Source of the DNA: Physcomitrium patens
Lineage: Eukaryota; Streptophyta; Bryopsida; Funariales; Funariaceae
Assembly: GCF_000002425.4 (NCBI RefSeq)
Contig: NC_037257.1
Location: 7,298,533-7,362,532 of the forward strand
Reading direction: 5' to 3'
Length of the DNA: 64,000 nt
Shown here: positions 49,721-61,362 of the stretch, one piece after another
Layout: each line of letters opens with the position of its first letter
How positions within the stretch are numbered: position 1 is the stretch's first letter
Translations under genes and position numbers: made by a program
Notes under the pieces: generated by a model
The model's input: the letters and a program-made list of their open reading frames with translations, nothing else
What the model was told of the DNA's origin: nothing
Database searches by the model: none

Positions 49721-52680
49721 CTTTCTTAGGATTTCTGCCTCCAAGTTGCTTTATTTTACACACACGGTCTGTGGAATGTTTAATTGTTACACAAGACAAG
49801 TCAATCACCCCAAAGAAAGAAATACTTTGATTTTAAAAAAAAGTTAAAGTGCTGGTGCAAATTTTGATACATATAAATTGCTTGAATGGTTGTTTTATTG
49901 GTTTAAACTGTTTTAATATTATTTAAAAATGTAACAAATCATGTATTGCTTATCATGATCCACACAGCATGACAAAGTGGGTCTTTTGGATTCATGAAAA
50001 AAGAATATTGAAACCTTCATTCCGATTTTCAGTTATACTCGTTTATTATTTAGTTTCCAAATCCTGATGCTTTCTTTTATCCTCCATATATTTTGCATGT
50101 GTTCAGAATCTTTATTAATTTATTTACTCTAAAAACTTGCAGTTAAGTATTAATGCTGTCACATTTCAAGATATTTAAATGTGAATTAAATAGGTTTATC
50201 TTTCATTAAATAGAAAGAAATAAGAGGAAAAAAGAAAAAGAAAAAAGGAGTGCATAATACAAATCAGATTGTAAATGTATGAAAAATAATTTATTTATTA
50301 ATGGAAAGATAAAATTGACAATTGCATTTACATTTGATGCATTACAATTCATATTGTTTTGAAGATGATTTGACAAAATCGTAAGTGTCTCAATACAAAA
50401 TCTTAAAAAGTGTTAAAAAAATCTTAACAAATAAAAAAAATGATATAGGCATTGGTATTGTCATAGCAACAAAGCATACAATAACATGATTAAAAGCATT
50501 TTAAAGTGCTTCATTAGGCTTGAAATTATTTACAAAGCATATATATAGGATATTGTTAATGCCACCAAAAATAATAATTTAGGAGGTATGTTGAATGAGT
50601 TGTGGTGACAATAGCAAAAACTATCATGACATGTGCAATATTGTATATATATATATATATATATATGCATACACACAAGTGTGCATGTACATAATTATAT
50701 TCTTAAAATCTTCTCACCTCATAACATAGATAAAGTTGAGGCAAATGAAGTTCAAAACTCACCCTCTTCATTCAAATAGAAGTTGAGATTAGACCCAAAT
50801 TTTGTATTGTGCTAGACCAAAAAGTAAAATATTAAACCTAAAAGCATTTTTGTCAATCTCTAATGCACCAAAAATAGAGCTTGAAAAAAACCCAATGCAA
50901 AGTATGATTATTACTTTCTTTTTTCAAGCCAACACTCTGTCTTAGAGCGATAAGTTGGGATTTTGTGAGAGCTTATTCCTCTAGATCTCAAGCCTCATGT
51001 TGGCTCAATTTGAAGAAGTAGTGTGGAAAGTTAAATGCTCTAATAAGTGCAATCCAATAATTAACTGGCATGAGCTTGAATTCTTTAGTGAATATCTTGC
51101 TCATAGAGCTTGGGTTTCAATAGTTGGTAACACCAGTACTTACTCAAGCCAATAGTGACACATCAGATATTACAAACTAATATTTAGCAATGTCGAAGTT
51201 TATTTATAAGGCTTTTACATGTACAACTGTAAGATAAATTACATGATTCTAAATATATGTACATACATTCAAATCACTCTTGTGATAACTCTTAGTGATA
51301 GTTATTGAGGCTCAATATCTTACATAAAATTGTGTCTGACTCTTGCAAAACTTAAGTTGGAAGCACCAAAAGGGGTGCCATCCAGGTGTCACATTAAGGG
51401 GTGGTGGTAGTAGCCAGGTGGATATGCTGAGCTGGATATCGAGGGCAGTGGGGTGGGGATGCTGAGGTGGACAACAAAGGCAGTGGGGTGGGGTTAGATG
51501 GGTGTGTCAATGCATTGGAGTGTACACCTGTTTCCATCGTGCCTGCTACATGTCAAATACATAGCATTAAAGTATTATGCGTCTGCTTTCATAATCAAAG
51601 AAGGAATGGGAACAAATGAGGCTATGGTGTTTCAAACACTGCATAATCAAACTTTCCATGTGTTTTAAGCAACCATGAATCAGTGCATATGTACACTCAT
51701 TTGTTCTTCTACTTTTGGTTACACTTCATTGAAGGCATATTCATTCAGGGGAAGGCATATTCATTCAGGGAAAATAACAGAATTTCTCAAACTTGAGCAA
51801 TTGGGTATTCGATGATCATTCTTATCATTATCATTTTGTTTCCTAACTTTGGAAACAGTTGCCATTTGTGTGTGTGAGAAAGAGAGAGAGAGAGAGAGAG
51901 AGAATATACACCAGAAACTAAGTTTTTCCACTTCTTCTTTATTATTTTCTGTTATTTTCCTTTCATAAACGCACATATTCATGAGAGGGCTAAGCCACGG
52001 CAACTACCACGTGGAAGTTTGGAACCATTTCTCTCTCTCTGATCTGCAAAGTTAAGATCATGTTTATTAAGAAGGAGTGATGCAAATGATGTTCTTGCAA
52101 TGTCTAGAAGAAGATAAAGAAGAAGAACACACACACACACACACATACACACACTTTGTGACAGAGAAGCTTTGCAGCAATATCATTAATGTTATTCCAG
52201 ACTCACAATACTGCTGTTTGGAGTGAAGAAGAAGGCACTTTCTATTATTTACTTATTGATTTTTAATTTTAATTTTTCTCACCCTTTCTGTTCACTGGTG
52301 GTTGGAAATAATATTCCAGTAAAAAGAGTATTATTTAGATTTTCTCATTGCCATTTAATCCCCTCCTTGTGCTCGGTTATATATACCTGTCAGTGCTTTC
52401 ATCCAATAAGGCATTACACATTCATCCATCTATCCATCCATATATCCACGATCTGGACGAATTTGGACCTGTCGATAAGGTGCCCCACCCTCCCCTGCCC
52501 TGCCCGCTCCCCCCAACCCCGTGGACGAACTAACGAACGAATGTTGACGTTGACTAATATTTTCCACTTCCTGATACCAAAGAGCGTCATGGATTAGTAT
52601 GTTGAACTAATGATTAATCCATTAATCCATGATTAACACTTGTTCGAGTTGCAGAATGTCCCTTTAACATATTAGACCTT
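49721..52680. other. AT-rich intergenic DNA with minisatellites
   Basis: No gene signal. Repeats include a TA tract at 50643-50666, two copies of a GGCAGTGGGGTGGGG-ended unit around 51420-51500, a tandem pair of GAAGGCATATTCATTCAGGG near 51733-51770, a GA run near 51884-51902 and a CA run near 52127-52152. Confidence 0.5.
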
Positions 52681-52865
52681 TTTGCAGAGATTCATGGAAA
52701 TCCAGAGATTCTTGGATTGTCCACAGTGTCAGAGGAGAATAAGTTGAGGTGCCAGTAAAAATTCTTGGTTTGACTGTTTCTCGTGTCGACCATGGTTGTT
52801 GAAGAATTTCAGGCACAAGAATTGCATAGTATTACAGCCTACAGGAAAAGTTCAATAGTCGTTCA

Positions 52866-53180
52866 TTGGAGATGTGTCTTGTTGGAATTTGTAGACGTAT
52901 AGTGTGCAGAGGCTGCGCATTTATTGTTGAAGATGTTCTGAAATGTGTTGGCACTGCAAATTTCAGAGTACCAGATTCATGTTCAAGATTATTTTATAGG
53001 ACCTGCTGTAAATCGGAAACAATTTATTATTGCGAAAATCTCGTTTGCCATTTCGATGGTTTGTTGTCTGCAGGCTTGAACAATAAAAGAAATGTTCTGT
53101 ACAGACATGACATTCTCTTATGCTTAGAAAAGTACGAATTCTATAGGTCTTGGATGGCCCGCAAGTGCCACACTATCTAG
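52866..53180 (+). CDS. Possible small Cys-rich protein (104 aa), unrecognised
   Basis: An uninterrupted plus frame with about 12 cysteines in pairs (MCLVGICRRIVCRGC, CSRLFYRTCCKSE, YYCENLVC). This is more structured than the Lys/Asn-rich noise nearby. A short upstream frame near 52693-52746 also carries a Cys pair (DCPQCQRR), suggesting an exon pair, but I could not find a phase-consistent junction. It may be a true small gene, an exon of a larger one or a decayed fragment. No family is recognised. Confidence 0.25.
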   Translation: MEMCLVGICRRIVCRGCAFIVEDVLKCVGTANFRVPDSCSRLFYRTCCKSETIYYCENLVCHFDGLLSAGLNNKRNVLYRHDILLCLEKYEFYRSWMARKCHTI

Positions 53181-53328
53181 GGACAGGACCAGCAATCACT
53201 GTCCTGGAAGACTTCTTGACCGGTACCTGAACCAAAAGGCCTTGTGATAGGTGCGCGAACAAATTTGGTATGCTCTGAAGGAAGAATGAGAGACAGTTTA
53301 ATTAATGTGCTGATTATCCCATACGACG

Positions 53329-54095
53329 GATCTCTATAATTTTCTGAATTATCTGATTTTTTTTTCATTCATTGTAATATGATTTACCAGTTTTTTTCTG
53401 CTGTATGTGCAAAAAATTCAAAAAAAAGTAAGAAAAGATACACTCAAAAAAGGTGACAAAATAGGATATTTTATGCACACTGCATATTTACACCCTAAAA
53501 ATTCTTCAGTAGATTCATCAAAAAAATAACGATCGCTTTTTCATATAATAAAATATATAGGGTGCATTCCCTTCAAAAACCACGAGCATTTTTTATCAAC
53601 AAAAAAGGACAAAGGAAATCATCTACATATGTAAGCACTCATCTTAAGCACTTAAAGCAATTGTAAAACACTGAATACTTACAGTTATCTAGTTATTAAT
53701 TTATTAATTTTAATTATTTTCTTCTCCTTTCTTTTCTTATTATATAGATAATGGATAAACCTGTTCCACAGCTTTAAGTTTTTTGAAAAGTAATAATTCA
53801 TCCTATGTCCTAATTCTCTTGTTTAAAAGAGGGTAGAAGAAGTCCAGACAAATTACTAGTGTGCAACTTATCTACTTGGTCCACTGCTCTGTAGAACTTT
53901 GATTTGCTATCTAATGCTATTTCCAATTTCTTTTCTTATAATATTCATAAATTGATATTGTCCAGTGTTGAGGAGTATAGACATGGACAACTAATATGGT
54001 CCACGCCATTAACTGCGCCACCTTTATACAAGAACAGTTTGTAAGTTTTTGTCTGTTCCCAAATTATCCGTCCATACTCCTCAGCACTGGACAAT
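53329..54095 (+). repeat. Dispersed repeat, copy B, expanded
   Basis: Shares three ordered blocks with 48581-48965. Between the second and third blocks it holds about 350 bp of additional sequence that ends in the left arm of an inverted repeat. Copy B might therefore be an element into which another sequence inserted, or copy A might be a deletion derivative. Confidence 0.8.
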
Positions 54096-54100
54096 ATCAG
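53952..54100. repeat. Imperfect inverted repeat, 30-bp arms, 89-bp loop
   Basis: Arm 53952-53981 (TTGATATTGTCCAGTGTTGA and on) and arm 54071-54100 (reverse complement CTGATATTGTCCAGTGCTGA and on) match at 27 of 30 positions. The loop contains the third block of dispersed repeat copy B. A transcript would fold into a long hairpin; a small foldback transposon is another reading. Confidence 0.9.
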
Positions 54101-54455
54101 TTGTCTTATCTGCCTACACCAAGCTTCTCCTTTAATATATCTTTGAAAAGGTTGAAATATTCAGGTGCTGTAAGCTGATTTTCAACCCAGGACATCTGTG
54201 AGACATGCTCAGGTAGCCGACCTATTGTCGACCACCCCCTAATTATACACTTGTGTGGAACGTTGACCTTTACAAAAACATTGTCACCAAAATTGAGGGT
54301 GTGCATTTTTTTTGCTGGAAGACACCAACCTGTCATTAGTTCCAATAGTTCTAAGAGTTTGGGATATTCTTCAGGTGTTGTTCCTTCTTGAAAGTAGTTA
54401 AGACAACTTCTGTAATGTATATATATAAATATGCACGTGTGAAAATATAAAAATA

Positions 54456-54461
<6 letters not shown>

Positions 54462-54508
<47 letters not shown>

Positions 54509-54582
54509 TATTACAGCTTTTCTGTGCACAACTGCACAGATTTCTGGTAGTGTATATATATATATATATATATATATATCTA
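54462..54582. repeat. Two (TA)n tracts downstream of PPR4
   Basis: TA runs at about 54462-54500 and 54552-54580 are separated by about 50 bp of unique sequence. They lie 3' of the PPR4 stop codon. The ORF across them is an Ile-Tyr artefact. Confidence 0.9.
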
Positions 54583-54904
54583 TACATATATAGTTCTACT
54601 TAGCACACATTCAAATCAATACATAACAATTGTTTTGAATTAGTTTATATAATAAAAGAAAAGGAAACTATGTTAATGAAAAGTGGTCAGATTGAACATG
54701 TTGAAATCTCCCACAAATATGACTAGAAAGTCTAACTGTTTTATAAACATGCTTTCTTAAAGCTTTAACCATGTATTTCATAAAAAAACTTTACATAGAG
54801 ATATCTAACGTTGAATCAAGTTCACATCACAGGCAAGCACTGCAGACAGGGACACTAATGTAATCACATGTTTTCAATCAATCAATCAGTACAAGACACA
54901 GCAA

Positions 54905-57900
54905 CTATTCCTCCCTTTTCATAATCTGGTAACGACTCTTATTCCTCTTGGTTGTCGTTGTCGGAGTCGGTATGTTGCCAGCAGAGCCTCTTTTCTCTTT
55001 TACACGTGCTCCTTCCGCTGTCGCCTTCCACTCTGTTCAATAATCGGAGTCGTCACTTCGACACAAAATAGGATACATGGAAAGCATATGAACTGTATGC
55101 ACAAGTGGCCAGAAATATAGTATACATAAAGTAATGCAGGTTATGACATATCGGGTTTTGTAGCAGCAACTCATAAGGATATGGTTATCTGTACCTGGTG
55201 GAAATATTCGCTCCACGGCTCTCGTCAATTCGCCCGGTCGCCTCTCAACATTCATCAGAGAGCGTTGCCATTGCTTGGCAGTTGCCAAATCAATGCACAT
55301 ACCTTGGTCTACCATTTCGGAAGTCACTTGTAGCACACCATTCCTTACTGTCTCACGAGCAATTGCTGCCTTCGAAAGAAGTGAGGTCACAATGCAATAG
55401 TAAAGTGGTTTATCAGGTATTAATCCAGCAGCTTTCATTTCATCGTAGCAAATCAGTGCTTTCTCTGGATGGGATACAGATGTCCATCCATGTATGAGAA
55501 TTGTGTAGGTTTGCAGGTTCGGTTGTAGATCTTGCTGTTTCATCTCCTCGATGGTTTCAGTTGCTTTCTGCACAAAACCCATTCCCACATGTTGATATAT
55601 CAAGAATTCGTTCTACGCAATATTTACGGATATCACATGGAATGGATTATGCGCCTATGTTCGTTGAATCAGCCACAGGTTTATCCAAAGAAATGTCTCC
55701 AGATAAGACACTAAATCAAAGTTATAAAGTCTTAAAGTCAATACCTGCATGTCCCCTGCCTTGCAACATGCATTGACAAAGGAAGTATAAGAATGAATAT
55801 CAGGGGTGAAGCCCTCTTGACGCATCTTTTGCATTATACCATATGCCTCCCACATGTCTCCTCTCTGAGCCCACCTGAAAATATCCAACTCCTGTGAAAA
55901 CCAGCTACTAAAATTTTCACCTCGTAACACATCCAACAGAAAATAGAGATTTTACTACCTCATACCAGCGTTGGCATGATTGAACATGAATGAGCACATA
56001 AATTTACAAGATATCGTGCTGGTAAACACAATCAAAATATGATATTGCTACATGAGAGAAACAGCTTGACAAACTAACCAACGACGATCTTAACTGCAAC
56101 CCAAAATTTCTTCAAAATTACTCAAAAGAGAATGATTTCAAAGTAGACACACTGACATAATGTGAAGGAGTAGTAAAAGCTAGAGACCTACGATATCGAA
56201 AAGCATATGCCAGCGACTCTGCCGTCCTGACCAGACATCCTTCTTTTCAACATACGCTGTGGATACAGAGAGGAATATGCAGTGCAATCCTCAGAATGCT
56301 TCATATATAAGCTTTAGCACAGTGCAAGAGAAAATATCATACCCATCAAGCAGAGTGTTGAAGATGTAATTGTTCATTGGGACACCTGCAAAAGCCATCT
56401 CTTCAGTAACTGCAATAGCGTTCTGCATACGTCCTGCCTTACAACAGGCCTTCAAAAGAGAGGCATATGAAATAATGGGTGGTTTTTGCGTTATTTCGTT
56501 GACGCGCTTCAAACACTTGAAAGCCAGTCCAATCTCTCCTATGCTGGCAAACCCCTGCATAAGGGTAGTGTAACTGCGGAAATTAGGCTGAACTCCAGCC
56601 AACTCCATTTCATCAATGACAGATGCAGCTCTATCGATCTGTGTTGCAGAGTACCATCTTGACGATTAGGAGCAATTCCAACATGTCCTCAGATCATCAA
56701 ATTTTACTGTTTGCTCATCTTAAATCAATAAAATTACACCAGTTCTTTTGAAGATCACTGTGATGCGAGATGCTTGTACTCGCACCACAACAGTTGTGTG
56801 CATGATAATTCATGAAAATAAATCCCGCATGTTGTGGTTTGACGACTAGGTAATGACAAACCTGGCCTAACTGAACAAGATTGTGCATGATGACATTGTA
56901 TGTAGTTGCATTTGGGCGGCAACCAGCCAACTTCATTTCTGAAACTGTTTTATATGCCATCCGCACATCTCCGGTTTTCATGAAGCCATCAATAATGGTA
57001 ATGTATGTTTGAATTGTAGGTGAGCAACCCCTTGTTTTCATGCGGCCAAGCAGCTGTATAGCTCGAGTCATCTGTCGACTTTTGCAAAAGGCTTTTAACA
57101 GAATGTTATATGTGACCCAGTCTGGTTCAATGCCTGCTTCTGACATGTCTTCAAAGACAGAAAACGCATTTGCAAAATCACCCAGCTGAACGTATCCATC
57201 AACAAGCATTGAATAAGTGTTGCGATTAAGTGTGATGCCTTGAGCCTTCATTTCTTTGCAGAACTCCAATGCTTTCATCATCTTCCCAAGCTGCAGTGTC
57301 CACAGTTAAAGATAGAATTAGGAAATAAAATTAATTCACTGCATTAAGCTACTTCCACGATATGATAAAGAATTTCATCATGGATGCACATGTACCTTCG
57401 TATACAGATTTATGAGACAACCATAGGTGACTGCGGTTGGAGACAAGCCGGTGTCCTGAAATTAAAAAGAACATGTGAGCATGATACATATTTGAAACAA
57501 AATCTGGACAAAATGGTAAGAGAATTTAAACCCAACGATTTAAACACACAAGAGTATCAAATTCAAATGAAGTAACCAACAGTAATATACATTTATTCTT
57601 TCAAGTCCACTTTTACCAAAGGTCACGATCCTTGCCTTCAACTTGTGGAAGACATTCAAGCACTGAGCCTCAATATGACAACGGGCATAACCATCCATCA
57701 ATATATTGTAAAGACCAAGTGTTGCCTCCAATCCCTGTTCCTCCATGTCTGCCACTAAGGCTTCTGCCCGCTCCATGTTGCCTGCTTTGCTGTAGTTCCC
57801 CAGAAAAATTGGTGTGTTATGCCAAGTGCATCCAATGTTGCATAACAGGCATGAAACTCCAATGAAAATCCAATGAAAGAACACACAAACAATATGAACG

Positions 57901-59821
57901 ATCTGAATAATTATCAACTGCCGGATCAATAAGAGAGGAATTGGAAAAATTAAGGATAAAAGCACTCAGAAACTTTACCAGTAGGCATGAATGATGCTGC
58001 TGTAAATGGCAACATTGTGGTTCCAGTTTTCACTCACTGATCTTTGGAACCACTTCTCTGCAGCTCTTCCACATGCCACAGGTTTGTAAATGTAAGAAAT
58101 TTTACACTTGTTTATGTGACTTGTCACTTTTTTGAAAACCTAGGCTTCGATGATAGTAATGAAACACAGACATATGATTTTAGAAAATTTACAAACTTAT
58201 TGGAAAGTACAATAACCACAGAATGTACTGTGAAGGAAATAACAGCTTAAGCAAGGAAATGCCATAATGAAATCCCGAAAATAGAATCATATGAAATTTG
58301 TATATTCCAATAACCCAAAGACACTTACGATTAGTGCACCAGTAAACTGCACAAAAAAATATGCTACTGCATTATGTGCTGTAAGGCAGAGACACTTACT
58401 CAACGTTTCCTGAACTTCCGTACCCTGATATAATCGCACTGAAAGTGGCTGCATTTGGGAAAATACCCTCGATTTCCATTTCCTCAACACAAGAAACCGC
58501 TCCTTGCAAATTTTGAGCCATTATGTATGCACGTATCAAGCTGCTTTTCACATATCTCCGGTTCATTATGAAAGAAGCTATGGGATCCTGTGATATGAAC
58601 CTGAGATACAGAAGCGGAAGTAATCTAGTGCATTATGATAACTCTTTAGAATACAAAAGTTGTGATGTAGACTTACTTGTTGTAAGCATGGACACTTGAA
58701 TCAATGCCTGCAGCACGCATTTTCTCAAATGTAACGCGCGCACCACGCTTATCCCCACGCTTTCCATAGTAATGTATTAGCAATGCATAATCTCGTTCCA
58801 CTGCCTTTACAACAATTTATCAGCGTTTCAGTATAAATAGTGAGCGCAATTTAGTGGATGCTGTTAGACAATAAAAGTTTCAAAATTTTAAAAATGGAAT
58901 AGGTCCAGATTAGGTCTCAAACCTGAATTAAAGACAAGAGCACAGTCTTGAACCCTCTATTTGTTAGTTAAGTGTTCCTATATCATGCAGAAAAGTACCA
59001 AATCAGATGATACTAGAAATTCGGACGCTAACCTTATCAATTCTCTTGAAAGCATTGACCACCTTCCGCACTTCTTTAGGTTGCTCCTCAATTAATTTCT
59101 TAAAAGTATTGGACGCTTTCTCTTTCTCGTGGGGCTGCCAGCTCCGATAGTCAACCTTAACTCGAAGAAGTTTTCCATAGAATTCTGCACCATCCAGTTC
59201 AACAGCTCGCATAGCTGCACTGTGCGGATCAGGGCCTCCAAAAAACAAAAAACAATAACCTCTTTTCTTCTTCTGTGGGTCGGAATTGTTTCGTACTAAG
59301 AAGATGTCTTGCACGGGCCCACATTTTGAAAAAAACTCTTGAACAGCCTCCTTCTTGACGTAGTGAGGTAAATTGCCTACGAAGATCTTTCCTAAGTGTA
59401 CATCTGAACGGACGCTAAGCGATGGTACTTCCTCAGAGACATTTAACAAAGACAATTCTGTGGATTTATGTCGGAAAGGACCTGGGCTTGCAGAATTTCC
59501 AGATGTAAAATCAGATGTATTGGCAACGGAGCAGCACACGTAGGGGTAGGCTTGCAACTGCGTGAAATGTTCTCTCTGAGGGTTGAGAGTATAAAAATTG
59601 CGCCTGTAAATTCTTTGCTTTAAATTAAGTCTAAACTTGCAAGAGTCTCGTAAGGAAAGGACACTACATTCGAAGGTTTTAAAACCAAGGCTCCCTGTTG
59701 CAACCAAAACAGAATCAATCCAGCAAAATGGTTGCAGTAATTTCAAGCTGGAGGTCTGACTGCGTGACACGATAAGAGATTCCGGTTCAAGCAATGAGAG
59801 AGGTGTGAAAGAAAGCCTCAT
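54905..59821 (-). CDS. PPR4: PPR4-type protein: RRM plus pentatricopeptide repeats, 11 exons
   Basis: RNA-binding protein; maize and Arabidopsis PPR4 promote plastid rps12 trans-splicing. Minus exons: 59821-59033, 58804-58677, 58540-58400, 58065-57979, 57789-57636, 57455-57396, 57290-56862, 56638-56343, 55874-55745, 55567-55195 and 55032-54905, giving 904 aa. The N-terminus is a presumed transit peptide. An RRM (143-226) has RNP2 IFVGNL and RNP1 KRGYCFLFF. About 15 tandem 35-residue PPR motifs follow (for example TYGCLINLYTKLGKMMKALE and TYSMLVDGYVQLGDFANAF), with no DYW or E domain, so it is P-class. The C-terminus has the PPR4-type VERIFPPG and a basic tail. The exon 5 donor must be GC (AAG, then GCAAGG) to keep exact 35-residue periodicity. 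No stops or frameshifts occur. RRM plus PPR in one chain is diagnostic. Confidence 0.95.
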
Positions 59822-61362
59822 ATTGCTGCCACGTTACAGTGGAGTCCTTTCAAATGTCCCCAAGTCCGCTTTCATGCGCGTAATTAAAACATTCAAATGA
59901 GTGGAGTAAAGGGGTTACAGAAACCACGAAAGGCTCTTCTCTAATCAAGTCTACTCCGAAACAGTTCGAGTATACTGCATTGAGCTACATTCGGGCAATC
60001 TCACAACCCACAAATTGCCAAAAGCGCACCAACTCCTCCGAAATGTTTCCGGATCACCCAATTCAAACCAACGTCCCTCCACGGACTTTGTGAACCCTAA
60101 TTGCGCCCAGCAACAGTGCAGCATTTGCACCCTCAAACATCGTTGCCCGGGAGATCATTCGGGCAAAAACTAAACCTACACCGCTTACACTACAATCGTC
60201 ACACCAAGGGACACGTTGAAGTTATATAAATTGGCACGAATGTGCACATGCTAAACCCACAAACTGGAAGTTCGCGATACTTTGGGCTTATCCTCGTCAC
60301 AGTTGGCGGCTGTACACTCTCCATCCATCTACACGAGGCTAGCTAGACAATCGCTGAGCAAGAAACCCCTTAATCAATTTATGGACTCATCTCGGACTCC
60401 AGAACATCTTCGATCGTTTCGGTCTTCATTAAAGCATTCACGGCACGTGACCGCCCTCTACATTATTCCATGGAGGTGCTGCTACAGAGAGACGAGAACT
60501 TTTCATCCGCAGTCTCAAACTGCTTCATGAGTGTACAGGGTTGTTGATCGAAGTCAACAGGAGCGGAAATGTGCTTGTTATTGATGAGAACAGAGACTTA
60601 ACTAACCAAGCGTGCTTAAGAGAATTGCGGGGACAGCCATCAATAGCTCTCCAACAAGCACTTATGAATGAGAATGTTGTCACCGTGGGTTGCAGAAAGG
60701 AATTAACTCATTGATCGACCGAAAAGGACACTACTGAATTGACAGAACTGATAACGTAGGTAAAAAATCGACCTCTACCGTTCAAAGCTAGCCACGTGGA
60801 ATCCAAAGCTGGATGAACGATGAGGTTTGTGCTGCAACAGCAACGCCAGGACAAATTCTTCTTCAGATGGCTTACAGAAGTACAATCGTTTGAATTTCTT
60901 GTGTGGGGTGTTGCGGGCCATCGACATGAATTGTTTGTTCTGATGGCGCGCGCGAATTGGCTGATTCATAACAGAGCTATTTGTAAGCGCGATTAGGCGG
61001 TGGAGCTGCTTTTGAATGCGTTGGTGCTGTGCATATTGGGTGCGGTTCAGTTGGGTTTAAGTAACACGAATGTTGCTTGGATTTTCTTGTGGTTGTTAAA
61101 TTTGGATAGTCGATTTGCAATAGCAAGTGTTTGTTTCTTGGATGGGTACTCAGTATCTATGGAATGGGGATGGTCAGAGTGAATAATTAATTCGGGAAGC
61201 TCGGGAGGTGTACGATGGAGGATGTTAGCTCAACGGTACGCGTTGGAGTGTAGGGTTATCGCAAACAATTGTGTGTAAATGCGGTAGAAGCGGCAGTTCT
61301 CAAGTCTTCGAAGTTCAGAGAAGAAGGATTTATTGGTGACTTCCGGAAGGCAATGTGAAAAA
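59822..61362. promoter_or_regulatory. Divergent intergenic region between PPR4 and CRL
   Basis: About 1.54 kb separate the two start codons, which point away from each other. A TATA-like TATATAAA occurs at 60223-60230 in the plus orientation. A plus ORF 60282-60530 (82 aa, MGLSSSQLAAVHSP) and a minus ORF 60969-60775 (64 aa) show no domain. Composition is gene-like throughout, so untranslated leader exons or a short unannotated transcript are possible. Confidence 0.4.

Noticed and set aside
54106-54345. 79-aa minus ORF with LNFGDNVFVKVNVP
   Set aside because: It overlaps a repeat region next to the inverted repeat and has no recognised domain. A retroelement fragment is possible but not supported.
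54351-54587. ORF rich in Ile-Tyr
   Set aside because: Translation of (TA)n microsatellites; the same applies to frames at 2544-2732 and 15206-15397.
58560-58615. Longer PPR4 exon 3 beginning FISQDPIASF
   Set aside because: The frame is open, but it adds residues that break the PPR spacing. The acceptor before CTTGATACG gives HAYNNLIRAYIMAQ, which fits the motif exactly.
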